DNA from: Marinococcus luteus_A
Lineage (GTDB): Bacteria > Bacillota > Bacilli > Bacillales > Marinococcaceae
NCBI RefSeq assembly: GCF_034497705.1
Contig: NZ_JAXRUV010000007.1
Span: 108,932 to 172,931 of the forward strand
Length of the DNA: 64,000 nucleotides
Direction of reading: 5' to 3'
In this document: in pieces, positions 40,359 to 48,025 of the stretch
Numbering within the stretch: the stretch's first letter is position 1
Layout: each line of letters starts with the position of its first letter
Position numbers and translations under genes: made by a program
The notes under the pieces: generated by a model
Told to the model about the DNA's origin: nothing
Seen by the model: only the letters and a program-made list of their open reading frames with translations
Databases searched by the model: none

Positions 40359-41594
40359 ATGAAAAAATATGCATATCCAGCAGCGATTGTTGCTGCGGCA
40401 ACAGTAGTTTTTGCAGCTCCAACTGCAGCAGATGCTGCGTTAGGTGATCAAACACTACGTCAGGGCTCGAAGGGTTCGGAAGTTAAAGAACTGCAGGACT
40501 GGTTAAAGGGAAATGGCTATCATAACGGCTCAGTGGATGGGATATACGGACCGGCGACCGCAGGGTCCGTGCAGGCCTTTCAGCGTTCAGCGGGTATCAC
40601 CTCTGATGGTATAGCCGGAGCGAATACGTTTTCCAAAATGAGCTTAAACAAAAAACAGGCTTCGCCCGAAAAAAGCTCGAAAGATACTGGCAGTTCCTCC
40701 AGTTCATCTTCAAGTGTATTAAAGGCAGGTGCTTCAGGAAGCGATGTCCGGGACCTCCAGGCAAAACTGAAAAGTAAAGGCTTTCATACCGGATCGCTCG
40801 ACGGAGAGTTCGGCCCGGTCACGAAGTCTTCAGTCATTGCGTTTCAAAAGGCAGCCGGGATTGGCGTTGACGGTGTAGCCGGCCCGAATACGTTCAAAGC
40901 GTTAAGCAGCTTTAAAGCATCGGATAAGACTAATAATTCAAATACTGCCAAACCGGATACATCTTCTTCCGGCACCTCATCCAAAACGCTGCGGCAGGGA
41001 GATACGGGCAGTAATGTAAAAAGTATGCAGCAGACGCTTAAAAGCAAAGGATTTCTTTCGGGCGTAGCGGACGGCCAGTTTGGTCCGCAGACAGCAGGAG
41101 CAGTGAAGGCTCTGCAGCGGGAAGCTGGTTTGAGCGCTGATGGCATCGTTGGTTCTAATACATGGAAAGCATTAAGCGATTCTTCGGTGAAAAGCGGCAC
41201 GGGCTCCTCCCCGGAAAAAGTAAGTTCAGGCTCTTCAGGCAGTGTATCGGGACTAATAAGTACAGCGAAAAAGTTTATAGGCGTACCGTATGTATGGGGA
41301 GGTACGACGACAAGAGGCTTCGATTGCAGCGGATTCACCCAGTATGTATACAAGCAAAATGGAACGAGCCTTCCGCGCACGGTGGCCCAGCAGTACGCTG
41401 TAAGTAAAAAGGTATCAAGCCCACAGGTGGGGGATATGGTGTTTTTCACCACCTACAGGGCGGGAGCCTCGCACAATGGGATATATATCGGAAATAATCA
41501 ATTCATTCACGCAGGATCCTCGACGGGCGTCACTATCAGCAGCATGAGTAATCCATACTGGGCTCCGCGCTACATCGGAGCCGGGAGCTTCTAA
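40359..41594 (+). CDS. Secreted D,L-endopeptidase: three peptidoglycan-binding modules plus NlpC/P60
   Basis: A 411-residue cell-wall hydrolase. Order: signal peptide (1 to about 26, cleavage near ADA-ALG), three PG_binding_1 repeats (about 30-95, 118-182, 205-270; each with LRQGxxGxxVKxLQ and DGxxGPxT) joined by Ser-rich linkers, then an NlpC/P60 domain (about 295-411) with Cys323 (FDCSGF), His372 (SHNGIY) and His384 (FIHAGS). It cleaves stem peptides of murein. The ATG lacks a ribosome binding site; see the leader entry. A one-module paralogue follows at 41783. Confidence 0.92.
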   Translation: MKKYAYPAAIVAAATVVFAAPTAADAALGDQTLRQGSKGSEVKELQDWLKGNGYHNGSVDGIYGPATAGSVQAFQRSAGITSDGIAGANTFSKMSLNKKQASPEKSSKDTGSSSSSSSSVLKAGASGSDVRDLQAKLKSKGFHTGSLDGEFGPVTKSSVIAFQKAAGIGVDGVAGPNTFKALSSFKASDKTNNSNTAKPDTSSSGTSSKTLRQGDTGSNVKSMQQTLKSKGFLSGVADGQFGPQTAGAVKALQREAGLSADGIVGSNTWKALSDSSVKSGTGSSPEKVSSGSSGSVSGLISTAKKFIGVPYVWGGTTTRGFDCSGFTQYVYKQNGTSLPRTVAQQYAVSKKVSSPQVGDMVFFTTYRAGASHNGIYIGNNQFIHAGSSTGVTISSMSNPYWAPRYIGAGSF

Positions 41595-41604
41595 ATTATA
41601 CTTA

Positions 41605-41638
41605 GAGCACACCGTTCAGCAGAAACGGTGTGCTCTTA
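41605..41638 (+). terminator. Terminator of the NlpC/P60 gene
   Basis: Perfect 12-bp stem GAGCACACCGTT/AACGGTGTGCTC (41605-41616 with 41624-41635) followed by TTATT. Confidence 0.85.
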
Positions 41639-41782
41639 TTCAATTCGTCAAAAAAAGTTTATAAAATTACACGTATGAACAGAGGGTTACGTATTGTTTA
41701 CAACTCTGTAATAGCCATTGTTCTGTCCGCATCCCGTGCTTACAATAAAACGGGGTCAGACGATAGAAAGCGTGGGATTGTA

Positions 41783-42061
41783 ATGAAAAGAGGAATATCA
41801 GCGTTCATGCTCGCTGCTTTATTATTATTTGTACCTGCACAGGCCGATGCCGCTCTGGGTAGCGAAACGCTGCATCCAGGGGACCGGGGAGAAGAGGTGG
41901 AGGAGCTTCAGGAAGCTCTCCAGCAGGAAGGGTTTCATAGCGGGAAAACAGACGGGGTTTACGGTTCAGTCACCACTTCGTCGGTGAAAGCTTTCCAGAA
42001 GTATGAAAAATTAACTGCAGACGGGGTAGCTGGAGAGGCGACTCTCGAAAAGCTTTCCTAA
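41783..42061 (+). CDS. Secreted one-module peptidoglycan-binding protein
   Basis: A 92-residue protein: signal peptide (about 1-23, ending QADA-ALG, the same junction as the upstream hydrolase) and one PG_binding_1 module (LHPGDRGEEVEELQEALQQEGFHSGKTDGVYGSVTTSSVKAFQ). No catalytic domain follows. It looks like a partial duplication of the preceding gene's first module. It could bind murein as a decoy or regulator. The ribosome site (GTGGGA) is weak. Confidence 0.75.
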   Translation: MKRGISAFMLAALLLFVPAQADAALGSETLHPGDRGEEVEELQEALQQEGFHSGKTDGVYGSVTTSSVKAFQKYEKLTADGVAGEATLEKLS

Positions 42062-42065
42062 TGAA

Positions 42066-42103
42066 AAAAGAAGCTGAAGCCAAGTTGGCTCCAGCTTCTT
42101 TTC
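42066..42103. terminator. Bidirectional terminator
   Basis: AAAAGAAGCTG and CAGCTTCTTTT arms with an inner AGCC/GGCT pairing, between convergent genes. Confidence 0.88.
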
Positions 42104-42108
42104 TGTTA

Positions 42109-43050
42109 TTAGGAAAAAATGCTGCTGATGTGGTCTACTTCTTCTTTTGTCAGCTTTACCTCGGAGGTTTTCAGGTTATTGACTACTTGATCGGAGCTTT
42201 TGGCTCCCGGAATCAAAACATCAACCGAAGGCTGATGCAGATACCAGGCGAGAACGACATGGGCTGTTTCCTCGCCTTTTTGATCAGCAATTTTTTTCAT
42301 TTCATTGACTTTACGGAGATTTTCTTTGAATGTTTCTCCCTGGAAATTAGGCTTTTGGGCACGGATATCGTTAAACGTCGTATTTTCATCATATTTTCCG
42401 GCTAACAGTCCGGATTCAAGTGGAAAATAAGGAACGAAGGTGATGTTGTTTTCTGCAGTATATGGAAGAATGTCTTTTTCCACTTCACGGTTCAACAGAT
42501 TATATTCGGACTGAACCACGTCCACATACCCGTTCTTATTTGCTTCTTTCAGCTGGTCCAGAGTGAAATTTGATACGCCGATGGAACGGATTTTTCCGGC
42601 TTCCTTCATTTCCTGAAGAGCGCCGACTGCTTCATCTTTCGGTGTGTCTTCATCCGGAAAATGAATATAAAATAAATCAATATAATCCGTTTGAAGGCGG
42701 CGGAGTGCTTCATCTACGGATTGCTTTAAAAATTCCGGAGAATTGTCCATCACCGTGTCCCCATTATCGAGAAATTTATGGGCTGCTTTCGTAGCGATAA
42801 CAACCTTTTCACGGGCATTTTTTTCTTTTACTACTTCACCGACGAGTTCTTCTGAACGACGCGGTCCGTAAATAAAAGCTGTATCCAGGAGATCCACGCC
42901 GTTATCGATGGCAGTAGCGGTTAACGCTTTTCCCTGCTCCTCATCGAGCATGTCGGGATAAATATTATGTCCACCTACTGCGTTGGTTCCGAGGCCAAGA
43001 GGGTTTACAGTGACTTCAGATTTTCCAAGTGTTACACGATTCATTGACAT
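42109..43050 (-). CDS. Aldo/keto reductase (YhdN/IolS-like)
   Basis: A 313-residue NADPH-dependent (beta/alpha)8 oxidoreductase. The tetrad is visible: Asp in DLLDTAFIYG with the Tyr of the same segment, Lys in VIATKAA and His in DLFYIHFPDE. The C-terminal cofactor site VLIPGAKSSDQVVNN is intact. It most resembles AKR11-type general-stress reductases of Bacillus. ATG 43050 follows AAGGAGTGA. Physiological substrate unknown. Confidence 0.88.
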   Translation of the reverse strand: MSMNRVTLGKSEVTVNPLGLGTNAVGGHNIYPDMLDEEQGKALTATAIDNGVDLLDTAFIYGPRRSEELVGEVVKEKNAREKVVIATKAAHKFLDNGDTVMDNSPEFLKQSVDEALRRLQTDYIDLFYIHFPDEDTPKDEAVGALQEMKEAGKIRSIGVSNFTLDQLKEANKNGYVDVVQSEYNLLNREVEKDILPYTAENNITFVPYFPLESGLLAGKYDENTTFNDIRAQKPNFQGETFKENLRKVNEMKKIADQKGEETAHVVLAWYLHQPSVDVLIPGAKSSDQVVNNLKTSEVKLTKEEVDHISSIFS

Positions 43051-43144
43051 TTAAACGTCACTCCTTTTTAATTTCAGCACACTCATTCATATTTCACCTG
43101 TAACCAAAAGCTAAACATTTCTCAGGGCGTATGAATAAGTGTAC

Positions 43145-43158
43145 ATTTCCGCGGAAAT
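43145..43158. promoter_or_regulatory. 14-bp palindrome upstream of the YtxH-like gene
   Basis: ATTTCCGCGGAAAT is a perfect palindrome in the region between divergent genes, 5 bp before the candidate sigma-B promoter. It is an operator candidate; the factor is unknown. Confidence 0.45.
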
Positions 43159-43162
43159 TCAC

Positions 43163-43188
43163 GTTTACTAAAGAAAAGATAAAGGTAA
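43163..43188 (+). promoter_or_regulatory. Sigma-B-like promoter of the YtxH-like gene
   Basis: GTTTAC (43163-43168), 14 bp, AGGTAA (43183-43188), close to the general-stress consensus GTTTAA-N12-15-GGGWAW. Confidence 0.45.
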
Positions 43189-43241
43189 GGAATAGATAGG
43201 TTCGAATAACGAAGGATACTGAGAATAAAGGGGAGAAACAT

Positions 43242-43820
43242 ATGCCAGAGCAGCAAAACAGCAAATTACCAATTATTATAGCTTCTGTGATCATTGCAGG
43301 GATCGGGGCAGTATTTCTAAATCGTTCAGCCCGTGACACGGTGAAGGAAAAGTCTTCAGAAGCAAAAGAAACCGCCAGTCAATACAAGGAAAATGCCAAA
43401 AGCAGTGATGCATTGAATAAGGATGACTTCATGGAACGTATCCAGAATGCTACAGAGCTGGCAAAAACAATCGGCACCCAGCTTCAGGAAGTGTATAATA
43501 ATTACGGCAAAGATCTGATCGCTCAGGTGCAAAAAGTGAAGGATGACTCAGAAGAAGTGGTATCGACAGCGAAAGAAGCTGGTGAAGAGTTGAAAGGCGT
43601 AGGCGACACGGCCAAGGATGCCGGGGAAGAATTAAAAGAAGCCGGCAGCCAGGTAAAAGAAGCTAAAGACGAGGTTGCAGGTTCTGACGATAATGATGAT
43701 ACTAAAACAAAAGAGTATCAGAGTGCTACCGATGCTTCCAAGTACAGCGACAGCGATCTTCCAACGATCGGATCTACCGGAAACATGGATGAAGACATTA
43801 ACAAATCGGCAAGAGAATAA
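43242..43820 (+). CDS. YtxH-like membrane-anchored coiled-coil/LEA-like stress protein
   Basis: A 192-residue protein with one N-terminal membrane span (about 9-27), then a long charged helix with heptad-like repeats (VKEKSSEAKETASQYKENAK; EAGEELKGVGDTAKDAGEELKEAGSQVKEAKDEV) and an acidic, disordered tail. The composition is like LEA and YtxH/gas-vesicle-like stress proteins that protect membranes or proteins during osmotic or dry stress. The sigma-B-like promoter agrees. The start follows GGGGAGA. Confidence 0.75.
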   Translation: MPEQQNSKLPIIIASVIIAGIGAVFLNRSARDTVKEKSSEAKETASQYKENAKSSDALNKDDFMERIQNATELAKTIGTQLQEVYNNYGKDLIAQVQKVKDDSEEVVSTAKEAGEELKGVGDTAKDAGEELKEAGSQVKEAKDEVAGSDDNDDTKTKEYQSATDASKYSDSDLPTIGSTGNMDEDINKSARE

Positions 43821-43826
43821 TGCCTG

Positions 43827-43856
43827 GACTCCGAAGATTTTCTTCGGAGTCTTTTT
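43827..43856 (+). terminator. Terminator of the YtxH-like gene
   Basis: Ten-bp perfect stem GACTCCGAAG/CTTCGGAGTC (43827-43836 with 43842-43851) with a T run. Confidence 0.88.
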
Positions 43857-43888
43857 ATATACAGAGGAGTTATATTTTTGTAATATTT

Positions 43889-43903
43889 ATGAAAGCGTTA
43901 TCA
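43889..43903 (+). promoter_or_regulatory. cre site (CcpA) upstream of the tautomerase/glycolate unit
   Basis: ATGAAAGCGTTATCA fits WTGNAANCGNWNNCW at all defined positions. It lies upstream of the tautomerase gene and, further on, glcD-glcF, genes for which carbon catabolite control makes sense. Confidence 0.65.
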
Positions 43904-43946
43904 AATATATGAACAGAAAAGTAGTGCAGTAAAGTCGACACTTAAT

Positions 43947-44135
43947 ATGGTAAGGGAGCAGGTAAAGGAGGGGCTAACCTCGAAGGAAGATTATCAAAAC
44001 TATTTTGACCTGCATCAGGGCGAGGTGAAGGAGACCAATGCGAATGTTTTAAGGCATATGAATATTTTTGGCAGCGCAGGCAAAGCTTCTGAAGTCAAAA
44101 TAAAATTCCCTGAAGGAGGGTTACGATGCCGTTAA
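43947..44135 (+). CDS. Short hypothetical protein, possibly a gene remnant
   Basis: 62 residues from the only ATG in the frame, with no ribosome site before it. The reading frame is open and protein-like further upstream to 43893 but without a start codon. The sequence is charged and helical (REQVKEGLTSKEDYQNYFDLHQGE) and unlike families I know. Its end overlaps the tautomerase start by 10 bases. It may be the tail of a degraded gene or a short upstream cistron. Confidence 0.35.
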   Translation: MVREQVKEGLTSKEDYQNYFDLHQGEVKETNANVLRHMNIFGSAGKASEVKIKFPEGGLRCR

Positions 44136-44515
44136 TTCGAATGGATGTTATCGAGGGGCGCACGGAAGAGGAATTAAAATTGGTCGCAGACGCCATACAT
44201 GATGCAGTCGTAGAAAGCTTTGAAGTTCCGGAACGAGACCGCTATCAGATAATAAATCAGCATAAGCCGTATGAAATGTATATCGAAGATACCGGGCTTG
44301 GCTTTGAACGAACAAATAATATTGTAGTTATTCAAGTGATCAGTAAAACACGTACAGCAGAGCAGAAAAAAATGCTGTATAAAAAAATTGCCAATAACCT
44401 GCAGGACCGCTGTTCTATAGGTCCGGAAGACGTGATGGTGTCAATCACCGATAACACAGAAGCGGATTGGAGCTTTGGACTGGGAGAAGCCCAGTTCTTG
44501 AATGGAAAACTGTGA
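44126..44515 (+). CDS. Tautomerase-superfamily protein (YrdN-like)
   Basis: A 129-residue protein of the 4-oxalocrotonate-tautomerase/MIF superfamily. After Met removal the N-terminal catalytic Pro (MPLIRMDVIEG) is exposed. The length corresponds to two beta-alpha-beta units (EELKLVADAIHDAVVESF; AEQKKMLYKKIANNLQDR) with PEDVMVSITDN, as in B. subtilis YrdN. It would isomerise keto/enol forms of unsaturated acids. The start follows GGAGGG. The upstream cre site suggests catabolic use. Confidence 0.85.
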   Translation: MPLIRMDVIEGRTEEELKLVADAIHDAVVESFEVPERDRYQIINQHKPYEMYIEDTGLGFERTNNIVVIQVISKTRTAEQKKMLYKKIANNLQDRCSIGPEDVMVSITDNTEADWSFGLGEAQFLNGKL

Positions 44516-44635
44516 AGGCTGGAGAGTGTTTGGGGGTAGTTCCGGTCTTCTTTTGTCAGAATATTGCATTCACCCAGGCAGGGGAGTACGATAATGATAA
44601 GTTGTTAAAGAAAAGGGAGAAAGGGGCTGCTTTTA

Positions 44636-46039
44636 TTGCATGAATGGGAAGAACAGCTGCGTGCTCTTTTAAGTGATAAACGGGTATTTACAGAGCTTGC
44701 CGACCGTTACAGCTACAGCTTTGATGCCTCTTTTGGCGAGCATCTGCCGGAAGTGGTTGTACAGCCTAAAACCACCGAAGAAGTACAGACGATCATGAAA
44801 ATTGCCAACCGGTTCGGCCTGGCCGTAACACCCAGAGGGCAGGGCACCTGTCTGAGCGGAGGGCCGCTGCCGGTTAAGGGGGGAATACTGCTGGATATGG
44901 CGCAATGGCCCCGGGAAATTAACGTTTTCGCCGATGACTTGATTGCGGTCGTCACCCCGAGTGTGCTGACAGCTGACATTCATGCGGCCGCCGAAAATTA
45001 TGGTTTAATGTACCCGCCTGATCCAAGCAGTGCCCACGTATCAACAATTGGTGGAAATCTGGCTGAAAATTCCGGGGGGCCGAGAGGGCTCAAGTATGGA
45101 GTAACCAAGGATTTTGTGATTGGTCTTGAAATTGTTACCCCGGAGGGCGAGGTGATGCATACAGGCGGCCGTACTATTAAAAATGTAACCGGTTACGATT
45201 TAACCAAGCTGCTTGTCGGCTCCGAAGGGACGCTTGGAGTAATTACAAAAGCAACGCTAAAGCTGGTGCCAAAGCCTCCGGCCGTACAAACGATGATGGC
45301 CGCCTTTACAGATATGGCAACAGCCGGGAAGGCTATCTCCAAAACGCTCACCTCAGGAGTGCTCCCGGCAAAAATGGAATTTATGGACCGGGCCTGTATT
45401 GAAGCCGTGGAACGGTACCGCCCGTCAGGCCTGCCCACTGCCTCGGAAGCACTGCTTTTGATCGAGCTCGACGGCCATCCCGAGACAATTAAATTAGAAG
45501 CCAAACAGGTGAAGCACATTCTCGAAGAGTTAAAAGCAGATCCAATTATTACAGCCGAAAGCGACGAAGAAGCGCAGAAGCTGTGGAGTGCAAGAAAGCT
45601 TGTGTCACCGGCAATTGCGACGATCAAACCGACAAAAATTTCTGAAGATGCTACGGTGCCAAGAAGCCGGATCCCGGAAATGATGGAACGGCTGAAGCAA
45701 ATCAAAGAGGATTATCAGGTGGAGCTCGTCGTGTTTGGACATATCGGGGACGGCAACCTGCATCCGGATATTATGTGCGACCAGCGTGATGAAGAAGAAA
45801 TGGTACGCGCTGAAAAAGCGGTGGCGGAAATCTTCCGGGCAGCTCTAGAGCTTGGAGGCACGCTTTCCGGAGAACACGGTATTGGCACGATGAAGGCCCC
45901 CTTTATGGAACAGGAAATGGGAGAGGTGGGAGTATCAATGCTTAAACGGATCAAAGAAGCCTGGGATCCAAACAACATCATGAACCCGGGGAAAATATTC
46001 GCCGAAAAAGGGCAGAAGCTGGTGCTGCGTGATGGCTGA
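44636..46039 (+). CDS. glcD: Glycolate oxidase, FAD-binding subunit
   Basis: Oxidises glycolate (or D-lactate-type 2-hydroxy acids) and passes electrons to the membrane chain with GlcF. The 467-residue PCMH flavoprotein contains VTPRGQGTCLSGG, PPDPSSAHVSTIGGNLAENSGGPRGLKYG, TGYDLTKLLVGSEGTLG, and the C-terminal FGHIGDGNLHPD and LSGEHGIGTMK motifs. The TTG start is 9 bases after AAAGGGG. The end overlaps the glcF start. As in B. subtilis (ysfC-ysfD) there is no glcE. Confidence 0.92.
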   Translation: MHEWEEQLRALLSDKRVFTELADRYSYSFDASFGEHLPEVVVQPKTTEEVQTIMKIANRFGLAVTPRGQGTCLSGGPLPVKGGILLDMAQWPREINVFADDLIAVVTPSVLTADIHAAAENYGLMYPPDPSSAHVSTIGGNLAENSGGPRGLKYGVTKDFVIGLEIVTPEGEVMHTGGRTIKNVTGYDLTKLLVGSEGTLGVITKATLKLVPKPPAVQTMMAAFTDMATAGKAISKTLTSGVLPAKMEFMDRACIEAVERYRPSGLPTASEALLLIELDGHPETIKLEAKQVKHILEELKADPIITAESDEEAQKLWSARKLVSPAIATIKPTKISEDATVPRSRIPEMMERLKQIKEDYQVELVVFGHIGDGNLHPDIMCDQRDEEEMVRAEKAVAEIFRAALELGGTLSGEHGIGTMKAPFMEQEMGEVGVSMLKRIKEAWDPNNIMNPGKIFAEKGQKLVLRDG

Positions 46040-47339
46040 TACACTAAAAGAAATGCTGCGCTACGATTTGACCTTTGACTGTGTGCAGTGCGGCTACTGT
46101 CTTCCTGTCTGCCCGACATATGAAACGATGGAGAGGGAGACGCATTCCCCGCGCGGGCGTATTAATTTAATCAAAATGGTTGCAGAAGGAAAAGCGTCAG
46201 TGGAGGATTTGAAACAGCCGATCGACAAATGCCTGGGATGCATGGCGTGTACAACTGTATGCCCGACTGATGTGCAGTACGGCCAGCTGTTTGAAAGTGC
46301 GAAGCATGTGATTGATGAGTATGAAGAAAAAACGTTCGTACAGCAGAAAACCGAGCATTTTTTATTTCATTCATTTTTTCCTTCTGCTGCATGGATGGAC
46401 CAGCTTGGAAATGCAACATGGCTGTACCAGGTGAGTGGTCTGCAAAAAGTGGCCCGGGGGCTGAATGTAATGTCTGCGGCACCGCTTCATCTCGGTAAAT
46501 TTGAGCAGGTGCTGCCACCGGCCCCCTCACCTAGAGAGAGGCATGCAAGGAAAAAACGCCTGCACCCGGAGGGTCCGGCGAAGGCAGTGGTCGCCTTTTT
46601 CACCGGGTGTGTAATGGACAGCGTATTTTTTAAGCAAAATGAAAAAACGATGGAGCTGCTCCAGCTTTCCGGAGCGGAAGTGCAGCTTCCAGACGCGCAG
46701 ACCTGCTGCGGGGCGCTGCATGCCCATGCAGGCAAAGAACCTGAGGCCGTGACGCTTGCCAAGGAAAATATACAGGCGTTTGAGGAGAAGCCAGCTGATT
46801 ATATCGTAAATAATGCCGGAGGGTGTGGGGCCCAGCTGCACAAATACGGGGAGATGTTTGCCGGAGATCCTGAATGGGAGCAGCGGGCGAAAGCGTTCTC
46901 CGATAAGGTTAGAGATATTACGGAAGTACTGGTGGAGCTTGACGGCCTGGAGTTTACCGGAAGGGTTGAGCAAACTTATACGTACCAGCCTTCCTGTCAT
47001 ATGACGAACGTGCAGAAGGTAAAAGAACCACCGCTGCAGCTAATCCGCTCAGTGCCGGGGGTAACGCTTAAAGAACTCGACCGGCCTGACTTCTGTTGTG
47101 GTTCGGCAGGCATCTATAATATTACGCAGCACGATGATGCGATGGATATTCTGGATGTGAAAATGGAAGACGTTAAGCGGCAGTGCCCGGAGGGAATTGT
47201 TACGACCAACCCGGGCTGTATGCTCCAGATGAAATTGGGTGTACAGCGTGAAGGTCTCGAAGAAGAAATTGATACGGTGCATATTGTCGATCTGCTGATG
47301 AAAGCTAAGCCGGTAACTAAAAAGGCGGTGCAGGCGTAA
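46032..47339 (+). CDS. glcF: Glycolate oxidase, iron-sulfur subunit
   Basis: A 435-residue electron-transfer partner of GlcD. Two 4Fe-4S sites are visible at the N-terminus (CVQCGYCLPVCP, Cys17/20/23/27; CLGCMACTTVCP near 65-76), then two CCG-type cysteine-rich domains (TCCGALHAHAG; DFCCGSAGIYN) as in heterodisulfide-reductase-like proteins. ATG 46032 is preferred; a GTG directly before it is in the same frame. It overlaps glcD by 8 bases. Confidence 0.92.
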   Translation: MADTLKEMLRYDLTFDCVQCGYCLPVCPTYETMERETHSPRGRINLIKMVAEGKASVEDLKQPIDKCLGCMACTTVCPTDVQYGQLFESAKHVIDEYEEKTFVQQKTEHFLFHSFFPSAAWMDQLGNATWLYQVSGLQKVARGLNVMSAAPLHLGKFEQVLPPAPSPRERHARKKRLHPEGPAKAVVAFFTGCVMDSVFFKQNEKTMELLQLSGAEVQLPDAQTCCGALHAHAGKEPEAVTLAKENIQAFEEKPADYIVNNAGGCGAQLHKYGEMFAGDPEWEQRAKAFSDKVRDITEVLVELDGLEFTGRVEQTYTYQPSCHMTNVQKVKEPPLQLIRSVPGVTLKELDRPDFCCGSAGIYNITQHDDAMDILDVKMEDVKRQCPEGIVTTNPGCMLQMKLGVQREGLEEEIDTVHIVDLLMKAKPVTKKAVQA

Positions 47340-47446
47340 AAGTAAATGAACAACTGGAAGGGCCTTTTGGTTTAGCAGCAGTATAGAAGGGGGAAAAGGT
47401 AACGAGTGTAAAAAGAAGCTGAGGCGTGAAGGGAGAAGGTAAAACC

Positions 47447-48007
47447 ATGGTGCTGATTGATACGATATTTATGGTTGCCACCTTCTTCTGGATCGCCGAA
47501 TTTTTTTTATTCAGGCAGAAGGATCCCTCGAAAGAGCCGGAGCTTACTGAACGACGCTCGTTCCGCTGGATACTTGCGGCTGTCATTCTGTCGATGGGGA
47601 CCGCAGTGGTATTTGGCGAGACTGGTTTTCTCAGCCTCTCATCAATTTGGCTGCAGGCTGCCGGGCTTTGTCTGTACGGAGCCGGTATTGGCCTTCGGTA
47701 TTGGGGGATTCTTCATTTGCGGGACCAGTTCAGCAGAGACGTTTCTGTCAGAAACGGGGACCGCCTGGTAAGCAGCGGTCCGTACCGTCGTTTGTGCCAT
47801 CCGCTTTATACTGCTTTATTTTTCATTGTACTTGGCTTTTGCTTATTCATGAATAGCCCCGGAGCAGCAGTCATAAGTACAGGAGTCATGGTGCCGGCAC
47901 TTCTTTACCGTATCCGTATTGAAGAAGAAATGCTGCGCCAAACGCACGGCGATACGTATCGTTTATGGTGCCGACAGAGAAACCGGCTAATTCCATTTTT
48001 GTACTAA
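47447..48007 (+). CDS. Isoprenylcysteine carboxyl methyltransferase-like (ICMT/PEMT) membrane protein
   Basis: A 186-residue protein with about five spans and the C-terminal SAM-binding signature of the ICMT/phospholipid-methyltransferase fold: SSGPYRRLCHPLYTALFF and RIRIEEEMLRQTHGDTYRLWCRQRNRLIPFL. ATG 47447 lies after AGAAGG. The carotenoid-type gene starts 18 bases after its stop. A role in methylating a carotenoid or lipid end group is an inference from that pairing. Confidence 0.75.
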   Translation: MVLIDTIFMVATFFWIAEFFLFRQKDPSKEPELTERRSFRWILAAVILSMGTAVVFGETGFLSLSSIWLQAAGLCLYGAGIGLRYWGILHLRDQFSRDVSVRNGDRLVSSGPYRRLCHPLYTALFFIVLGFCLFMNSPGAAVISTGVMVPALLYRIRIEEEMLRQTHGDTYRLWCRQRNRLIPFLY

Positions 48008-48025
48008 TTCACGGAGGTGTGCTAT

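Noticed and set aside
41690..41715. WalR box upstream of the one-module peptidoglycan-binding gene
   Set aside because: TGTTTA and TGTAAT occur, but the first hexamer deviates and the spacer is 6 instead of 5 bases.
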